This document shows positions 56,953 through 64,000 of a DNA stretch of 64,000 bases, one piece after another. The notes below the pieces were generated by a model. That model was not told where the DNA came from, searched no databases, and was given only the letters and a program-made list of their open reading frames with translations. Position numbers and translations under genes: made by a program. Numbering within the stretch: the stretch's first letter is position 1; every line of letters begins with the position of its first letter. The stretch is taken from the NCBI GenBank assembly GCA_036852015.1, contig JAANDG010000089.1, positions 174,501-238,500 of the forward strand, written 5' to 3'. Source of the stretch: Pelodera strongyloides (taxonomy: Eukaryota > Nematoda > Chromadorea > Rhabditida > Rhabditidae).

Positions 56953-59900
56953 TCATAACTCGTGATAGGGTGGGGGTTGGATAGGGGGCGGAGATAGTCC
57001 CATGACGTAGACACGATGATGGACGACGTGGGTGGGCTGCGAGTTGGCATCTGCCCAAGGGTGGACGACGTGGGTGGTCTGGGAATTGGCAACTGTCCAA
57101 GGGACCACCACAGTGTCGTCGTGCCAACCGTTGGGAAGTTGCCAAAGAAAGTCGTCTTCGCTCCAGGACACCTCGATTGGGACATTGATGAACCGAGATG
57201 TCTGGACGGCAGTGTCACGCAACAACGGCTCCCGAGGAACGGGCGAAATCTCCTAAACGATGGGCGATGACGTCATCAATATGTCATTAATCGATAAACA
57301 CAAACGATTACGGTATGCGATCGATACTCACAAGAACGGACACTTTGTATTGAACACAAATATTGTACGATGTTATATACTTGTTGATATTATATTAATA
57401 GTTTAAAACATTGAATCAAATCAAGGCAGTTTCTGAACGCAAGTAGTTTGAGTACAACAGAAGTTTTCATGCTTTTTGGTTAAATTAGATGTTTATGACT
57501 TTGTTAAACTAACTATTTTAGTACATATGTGATCTTTCCGCGAGTTAGAGTGAACTTATAGAAAGAAAGTCGATAAATACTTGCACGTGCTACAGAACAT
57601 GTGTAACATTTATATTTTTACCCTTTCTTTAGTTTCTCTTGAATCCCTGAAACGTATACATAATAGCTACCGAATGTTATACATAATGCGATATATTGTA
57701 AACTTGTGTCCTATAAGTAGCCATAATGGTGTAAACAGCACCATGATTATTTGCAGCATATTTGCGAACAACTTGATTTATAAGAAAAAAAAGCGAACAA
57801 CTTGATTTTTGCAACTTGGGCATAGTGTAAAAAGCTTCAATTCAAATAGGTAGCGGTGGTAAGTAAGCAATGTTATGTGTACCGCTCTGATCTTGAATGT
57901 CGTCTTGGGTATCGCCGCTGGTTCTGCTGCTGACGTCGCGGCCGCTGCTGCAGGCTTTGCAACAGTAGGTGCTGCGGGTACTGTAGCCGAAGCAGTGGTG
58001 GTTGTAGTTTGGTCGGTCGATGGTTGTTTCTTGGTGAGGAAGAAGGGGCGGGCCGTGGGACGGAGGAGCTGTTCGGCAGAGGTTTCTTTTCCACCTCCAC
58101 CACCGAACGTCTCCTTCGCCTGAAAGCGACAGAAGAATAGACTACAAACTAGAAAGCGGGGAGAATACAGACTACAAACAAGAAAACGAGGAGGAGCATC
58201 AGTCTACGGATACGCAACTCACAGTTGAAGTGGTGTGTTACATTATTTGTGAAGCGTTGAACAACTATATTTCCACATATTATATGCAAATTGAGAGCCA
58301 TTGTATGCCCTCCCAGCACTGACAGACACCGAAATTTGCACATAGTGCACGGAAATGCAGTTTTCGAACCATACACTTCACAAACCACGTGTTATTCAGC
58401 TCTGAACTACCGTTTGGCAGCGATTTCGCAAAGCTTCATCAGCGTGAATAAACGAGAACTTGGGTGAAGTAAGATCATAAGCTATGGACAAAGCAAAACA
58501 AGCGATAGTGAAAGAACGAGTGGCGGGTGATAGAAAGAAGCAATGACTGTGATTCGCATACTAATCAATAATTACCTCATGACAATGATTATATTCAATA
58601 ATTACGTCATTCTAATCAATAATTACCTTATTTAGTGCAGGATTTATTGTTCTCGGTTTCACTTCCTCTGATTTCTGGGTGGCCGCCGTGGTGACTTTTG
58701 GTCTTTCTGCAAAATCAATATTAATATGGACAAATGGACTATTATATATAGTAGTCCACAATTGAAGTTCGGATCTTTTGCTTTGTGTTCTCGACTTCGT
58801 GAATTGAAGCCGGTCCAACATTGCGGAAATCTGACTGTGAGAATTCTACTACATCATCAGGCAGACACCAAGTAAGCAAGGGTGCTGCAGCGCACAAAAG
58901 TTGCGCGAACACATCGCCAGCCATCGCCTATTCTATGTCATAGCCACGCCCATCTTAGTTTCAGTTCGATGAAGCCACGCCCAGTAATACTGTGAGAACA
59001 AGCCACGCCCACCTGTATTACTCTTCTTCCTTGACCCTCTTTTACTATCCTTCCTATTCAACTTTGGTCGTTCTTCGGACGACCTTTTCCTGGACATCGA
59101 GTCTAACTTCTTCTTTCCGGTTTCCGACAGCTGAAAATCATCATACTTATTGATTAATTGAGATAAATAAAGAGTACCAGGTCATTTATATCAACCGAAT
59201 CGGCAGAAACGGTGCACCGGGTCCCGGTTCATTTCTGAAGCCGGACCGAACTGGCCTTTAAACTTCCCGGAGGCCAATATTCTCGGGAAGCCGCTTTATC
59301 TCCGCCGCTTTTACCCAGCTACCAACTTTTACACCTTTGGTGGGGTGAAGGGGTTCTTTTATACCTTTGGTGGGGTGAAGGGGTTCTTTTATACCTTTGG
59401 TGGGGTGAAGGGGCTCGAACCAGCGACCGGTGGCGTGGTGGAACAAGGTGCTTGCCACTGCGCCACGCTTATGTGGCACATCTATGGTGTAGGGTTTTTT
59501 TGCAAACATGTCGAAAGGAGGCCGATAAAAGATCAGCATTTGTGCCACAAATGCGCGAGTAATTTAAGGACATTTTCAAGGCCTTGGCCTTCAAATGGAT
59601 GACAACTGTTAGCCCTAAATATGCATATGCTAAATGATTTAGCGGAAAATGATGTCTTCCAGATATATTACATACCTTTCTGGCAGTAGTTGTTCCCACA
59701 GGTTTCTTCAGTTCCTCTACCTTCTTTGGCTCAACTTTTGGCTCGGTTTTCTGAAATTGTTTTAATTGACATTTGCTCAATGTCCCGCAGCGTGCGCCTT
59801 ATTATGTAATAAAAATAAGCAGAATTAATTATGGTAAGAAATTAATTACTTACGTTGTGCAAAAATTATGAAGGGACAGTTGTCTGAGAATAAATAATAA

Positions 59901-62900
59901 TCAGGCAAAATTAACTTCTGAAGTTCACCTTTTCTGCTGTGCCCTTTGAGGGTTCGGCTGTGGGATTGGGAACTTGTGAGGCGACCTGAATTAAATAATT
60001 TATTGGTAGTTTAGTGTACTTTCTTTGAGCGCTCTCTTTATCTATCCTATCCTATTGATCAAAGTTCGCTCCCTTTCTCCTCAGTCCTTATGTCAGCCAA
60101 AGAGCATGCTGCATAATAAAGTATTCGTCATTGTTGTATACTATCTACATGACAATACATCCCAACCACACTGCGAACTCACACACTCGTTAACGGCAAG
60201 GCAGGGCTTAGCCTTGCGCGTTACACTCTAATCCGGGAAACTACTGAATGAAAATGAACAGTGAAATGTGCTTATAAACTAAATACAGTACAGTTCCCGG
60301 GCGAGATACCGTAGTCATAAATAAACGAATTGAGTGTAATATAGAATCCACCTTATCAACGACTGCCTTTTTCGGCTCCACAGCAAAACTCATCATTGGA
60401 ACTGGTGACGCTTCGATCTTTTTCTGAAAACAAATTATTAATTATCGATTGGCATAATAAAACAACCCTCTGTAGTTTGTAGTTGTATAATTTTACCGAT
60501 CAAGTATGTTATACTATAACTGTATGAGAACTTCAGCTTTACTGTGATACATTATCTTATTAGTTATTATTCGTCTACCTTTTTGAGTGTCCTCCTAGGT
60601 TTTGGTTCATCCACAGTTTCCGTTGTCTTGGTATCGCTAACCTTTGGTTCTTCTTTCTTGAGTACGGTAGAAGGAGAAACCTAAAAAGGAAAGAAATTTA
60701 CCTCTTTTTATTTTCTCGTAACTCGAGTAACATACATGTCTCTTAACTAAGAAAAAATCTATGCCTGTAAGAGCTCCAGGAAAAAAATGAACAAAGCGTA
60801 GGCATGATGTTTCTACATCAAGTAACTTCTAAGCAACATATGTACTAGCAATAAGGTACTACCAATACACACTAAATATGCGAAAGTGAATGCAAACTGA
60901 ATAAGGGAGTTTTTGGCCGCCCTAAGCCAAGTACCGACTAAGAAGATACTAAGGAATGTTAAGGAACCTTAGCCTTGGTTTCTTCCGCCTTCGTCTTGGG
61001 AACGTGATTCCTTTCCGTTTTTGAATTCTTTCGTTCCAATTTCTGTGTGGGTTTTTTCTCCACTTTCTTCTTATCTTCAACCTTGTTCTCAATCAACGAG
61101 GGTGTTGTTGGTCTAAGATAAAAAAGCTCAATAGTTGTAATCCTTGATGTAACTGTGCATCGCTTACACAAAAACAGAATCTGAACGACTCGGCTGCGCA
61201 GTTTTGGCACTCTAACGTGTGCTTGGTAGCGTACTCGCAACAGTGGGTGCGGTGCGAAAATCAAGCCCGCTGTGGTCGGTGCGCCATTTGTGCGCAAATC
61301 ATGTTTTTCTGCGAATTTTGCCTTTAATTATTATCTGAAGGCTCACCTTTCGGTTAGTTCGTGTATAACAGAAGAACCTCGAGGGCGGTCACCGAACTGA
61401 AATACATGGAACTAAGTAATTCATTGATGATGGGATTGCATTGAAGTTCATATCTTTATTTTCCGCCAACAATTGTTAAAGCGAAGTACCGGCCGGTTTT
61501 TGAAACGCATCGTGGACAGCTGCACCTATGCTAAAACGCGAATTTAGCTCGGTTTTTCATTCTAATTTATGTTCATTTACATATGATGTATACGAATGTG
61601 GTGTATTCGGTGTGTTTCAAAAACCGGCCGGTATTTCGCTTTAATGTGAAACTATGAGATGAGTCTAGTAAATGTTTACTTGAAAAGCACCTGTGCTGGT
61701 CGTGCGAGTCCCTGAGTCTGCACAGGTGCCCATCGACTTCCCTTCTTATTCTCGTTTTGGTCCTGAAAGTGCACGGTCTTCAGTCGAATTCAAATAAACT
61801 ACGTTACTTACCTCTGCACCAAAACCAATACCAACACATTTTTTTTTGCACAATATAATTGGAAACTGAGAACACATCGGTAACCAACACTGTACGTAGA
61901 CCAACAAAAATTCTGCGTGTTATTGTTAGTAATATTGAAAGATCACATGTATAGGTTACGCGCAAACATACACAATGTAAACACTGTAAATGACGAAACC
62001 CGTGAATATAATAATATAACCTACATATGTCGGCACTAGGTATTACACTAGTAAAGACCGCGTGCTATAGAACAAAATAGACAGTAACGGCGTCCAAAAA
62101 AAAGTTTTTTTTTTGTTAAATAATAAACTTGTAAATCCTTTACCTTCTCCTCCTTATTGTCCTTCGCCCAATGTCCATTAAGTGTCGTTGTCGAATCAGC
62201 TTTTGTCAAGATTTCTGGAGTTTGTAGCCGACCCACTGGTCTAAACAAATAAACTACGATAACCTATTGATAACGCTGGTTTTGAAACAAGTGATAAACC
62301 GTGTGCGCACCAAGTCTGTGCTCCTTTATTCAACGGTAGATCAATAAAAGCGTATGACTTGTCCAGTTGAGGTCCTGAGCAGTGTTCAATTTTTTTAGAG
62401 CTTTATTTATTATGCTAATTTGAAGTACCTCCTCGGGGGTTCCAATTCCCGAGTTTCGCTCTCTCGCCCCGCCCACATTGCAATTTTCTTAGCCGCGACC
62501 CCGGAAGGTATCTCTTCTTGCAATTCTTCCCGGGTGATTTTACCCAAATCACCGACAAGATCCGCATCACTAACGGGCACTTCGGAGTCGGAATCATCCT
62601 GAAAATATGCAAATTAGGCAATTTGGTGGGAGGAGCTTGATGATATTGATTGAGGGTGTCTCTTAAAAGTCCAAAACGTTATACTAGATTTCTCACTTTT
62701 TTTTATTCCTTAACTGGCTATCATTATCAACAGAATCTATCAAAAATACTTAGGGAAAAATCTCGTGACACTCAAAAGACGCAACGGTTGTTGTCGGAAG
62801 AATTCATATCTATATGGAGAAGACATAATACGTAATCTATAACATCCCACCTTTGCAATAAATGATTCTCTAATGACCCTCGGTCGCCCTCTGCTCAATG

Positions 62901-62985
62901 GTTCCGGAGTGACGCTTCTTGCAGTCGAAGTGGAGGGCTGGTCGAATATAGCACGGATACCAGAAGCCTTACCGGAGGGGATCTC
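56953..62985 (-). CDS. Lys/Glu/Pro-rich, probably disordered protein, at least 14 exons (5' end not found)
   Basis: Exons in transcript order: 62851-62985, 62429-62598, 62144-62240, 61691-61762, 61347-61396, 60968-61112, 60579-60680, 60352-60423, 59929-59985, 59676-59750, 59013-59130, 58627-58706, 57883-58119 and 56953-57252. All junctions keep phase, giving 569 codons plus stop. The N-terminal visible part has two similar motifs, EIPSGKASGIRAIFDQP and EEIPSGVAAKKIAMWAGR. The middle exons are short and rich in Lys, Glu, Pro and Thr (KTEPKVEPKKVEELKKP). The 57883-58119 exon is Ala/Thr/Pro-rich. The last exon is Trp- and His-containing and more ordered-looking (VSWSEDDFLWQLPNGW). The composition suggests a disordered linker or cytoskeletal-type protein. 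No family is recognised. The donor of the 60968 exon (AAG|GTTCCT) is weak, and reading through it gives a stop two codons later, so a short isoform is possible. The start lies upstream, possibly beyond the window. Confidence 0.75.
59334..59475 (-). repeat. tRNA-derived SINE-like element with a 30-bp tandem tail
   Basis: On the minus strand GTGGCGCAGTGGCAAGC (A-box, 59467-59451) is followed about 27 nt later by GGTTCGAGCCC (B-box, 59421-59411), the pol III promoter arrangement of tRNAs. The stems do not pair well, so it is tRNA-derived and not a tRNA. Downstream, about 2.7 copies of a 30-bp unit (CCTTTGGTGGGGTGAAGGGG plus TTCTTTTATA on the plus strand, 59334-59413) form a tail. It sits in the intron between exons 59013-59130 and 59676-59750. 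Confidence 0.6.
61476..61644. repeat. Palindromic MITE, family A (intronic copy)
   Basis: Left end TTAAAGCGAAGTACCGGCCG, right end CGGCCGGTATTTCGCTTTAA, slightly shortened core. It is inside the intron between exons 61347-61396 and 61691-61762. Confidence 0.92.
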
Positions 62986-63823
62986 CTGTAAATTAGTATT
63001 TTAATTTGTAATAATAAGGGACCAGACTACAGACTACCCAACATGCTTATTTAGACCGATTACCCAGAAGTGCTACAACTTTTTTTTAGCTCGCCCATGG
63101 CCCATTTCCAATGAACTAGTTGTACGGAAAGTACGTAATAGTCACGGGTCACGGGGCAGTCACGGCCTTCCGACTAATTTTCTTTGAAGAGCAAAGATCA
63201 AGTTTTCAAAACTAAAAACTGTGTCTGGCACAAATGTAGGTAAAAAATATGCGTCCATGTTCGTCGTGACATTTGCATATCAAATTCTCGTGTGTCTGTA
63301 CTACCCATTCCCCCATTCTACCCTGTAGGAATATGGCAAAGCACTCAAACTTAATTCTGATATTTGCAAAATATAAAAAAATTCACGCCACGTCAACTTG
63401 TTTTCTGTCACAACATTCAACACACAATTCAATGACTTTGAAAAATATATATTTATTTCTTTTTAACTTTTTAGTGTTTTAGATGAAAGAATATTATGTA
63501 ATCAGGAAAAAAATGAAGAGTTTTTACTCCTTTTTGGTTTTATTTTTCACAATAATGAATAAAAACTCCTTTTTTTTCAAGTCAAAGAATTGTGCGTTGT
63601 GCTTTGTTAATTGGGTTAGAAAGCAGTGGAGAAATATCAGTGAAAGCTAAGGCAGCTGATATCTACTTTTACTTGGTTTCACAAAACGTATTATTTATTT
63701 TATTCCAAAATACTACTGATTCTCACATAAAATAAAACTAAAATAAAGTCAACTAGCCGGCCTTCCACTTGTTATGTGGATGGGTTAGTTTACAATCTAC
63801 TAGATAGATCAACTCGTTATAGC
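62986..63823. other. Possible 5' intron or upstream region of the minus-strand gene
   Basis: No further exon with matching phase was found. A small imperfect inverted repeat (AGAGTTTTTACTCC and TAAAAACTCC words, about 63512-63571) is the only structure noted. Confidence 0.4.
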
Positions 63824-64000
63824 TTATAGCGATATAACTGTAGGTTTTTGAAACGTATGTTGGACAACTGCATTCCTATATGTTGGATGCAAATGAATTA
63901 GACTAAAAAAATCGCGCAGTATCGCGCAGTTATTTGCTTGCACTACATGGGAATACACTGTTGAGAGTACGTTTCAAAAACCGGCTGCTATACCGCTTTA
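63824..64000. repeat. Palindromic MITE, family A (diverged copy at the window edge)
   Basis: Left end TATAGCGATATAACTGTAGG, right end AAAACCGGCTGCTATACCGC followed by TTTA at the last base. It shares the GCGATATAAC variant with the copy at 6001-6183, so the two may be a subfamily. Confidence 0.8.

Noticed and set aside
57016..57270. Plus-strand open frame at 57016-57270 and overlapping minus frames at 56915-57218
   Set aside because: Shadows of the real last exon (56953-57252) of the minus-strand gene.
58149..58388. Minus-strand open frame of 79 codons in an intron
   Set aside because: No acceptor/donor pair in phase with neighbouring exons, which already join correctly without it.

Overview
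The window looks like a piece of a rhabditid (Caenorhabditis-like) nematode genome. It is AT-rich and gene-sparse. Genes are split into short exons with TTTTCAG-type acceptors and introns down to about 40 bp. Two genes have an acceptor immediately before the ATG, as expected for spliced-leader trans-splicing. One gene is a classic nematode C-type lectin, and palindromic MITEs flanked by TTAA are abundant. No gene symbol can be assigned from sequence alone. All exon models here were made by eye, checking splice sites and reading phase.

Region 1 (1-9.8 kb) is repeat-rich intergenic DNA. It holds seven copies of one palindromic MITE family (called A here), four other palindromic families, a 0.93-kb terminal-inverted-repeat element, GA microsatellites, and one candidate two-exon small membrane-protein gene on the minus strand.

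Region 2 (9.8-43.7 kb) is a tandemly repeated block. Unit 1 is about 9.81-25.65 kb, unit 2 about 25.65-38.25 kb, and unit 3 is a truncated copy at 38.25-43.66 kb. Each unit carries a 1.8-2.8-kb, extremely C-rich array on the plus strand (21.47-23.26, 35.45-37.56 and 38.68-41.48 kb), always after the same AATAAA-containing flank. Units 1 and 2 also carry a decayed multi-exon gene made partly of repeated exon-like modules, with a protein-like terminal exon. Unit 1 alone has a 3.2-kb CACTA-type transposon, and unit 2 shows its empty site. Unit 2 alone has a 0.39-kb insertion. MITE family A, dense in both flanks, was not seen anywhere in this block.

Region 3 (43.7-64 kb) holds the convincing genes: a 199-aa secreted C-type lectin (+); an unrecognised gene of about 267 codons (-); a small unrecognised gene possibly related to MSP-type beta-sandwich proteins (+), divergent from the previous one; a 163-aa three-helix membrane protein (+); and a gene of at least 14 exons for a Lys/Glu/Pro-rich, probably disordered protein (-) that may run off the right edge. 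MITE-A copies sit in introns of two of these genes and just 3' of the membrane-protein gene. No pathway ties these neighbours together. The novel-looking content is the tandem block with its C-rich arrays and modular pseudogene.
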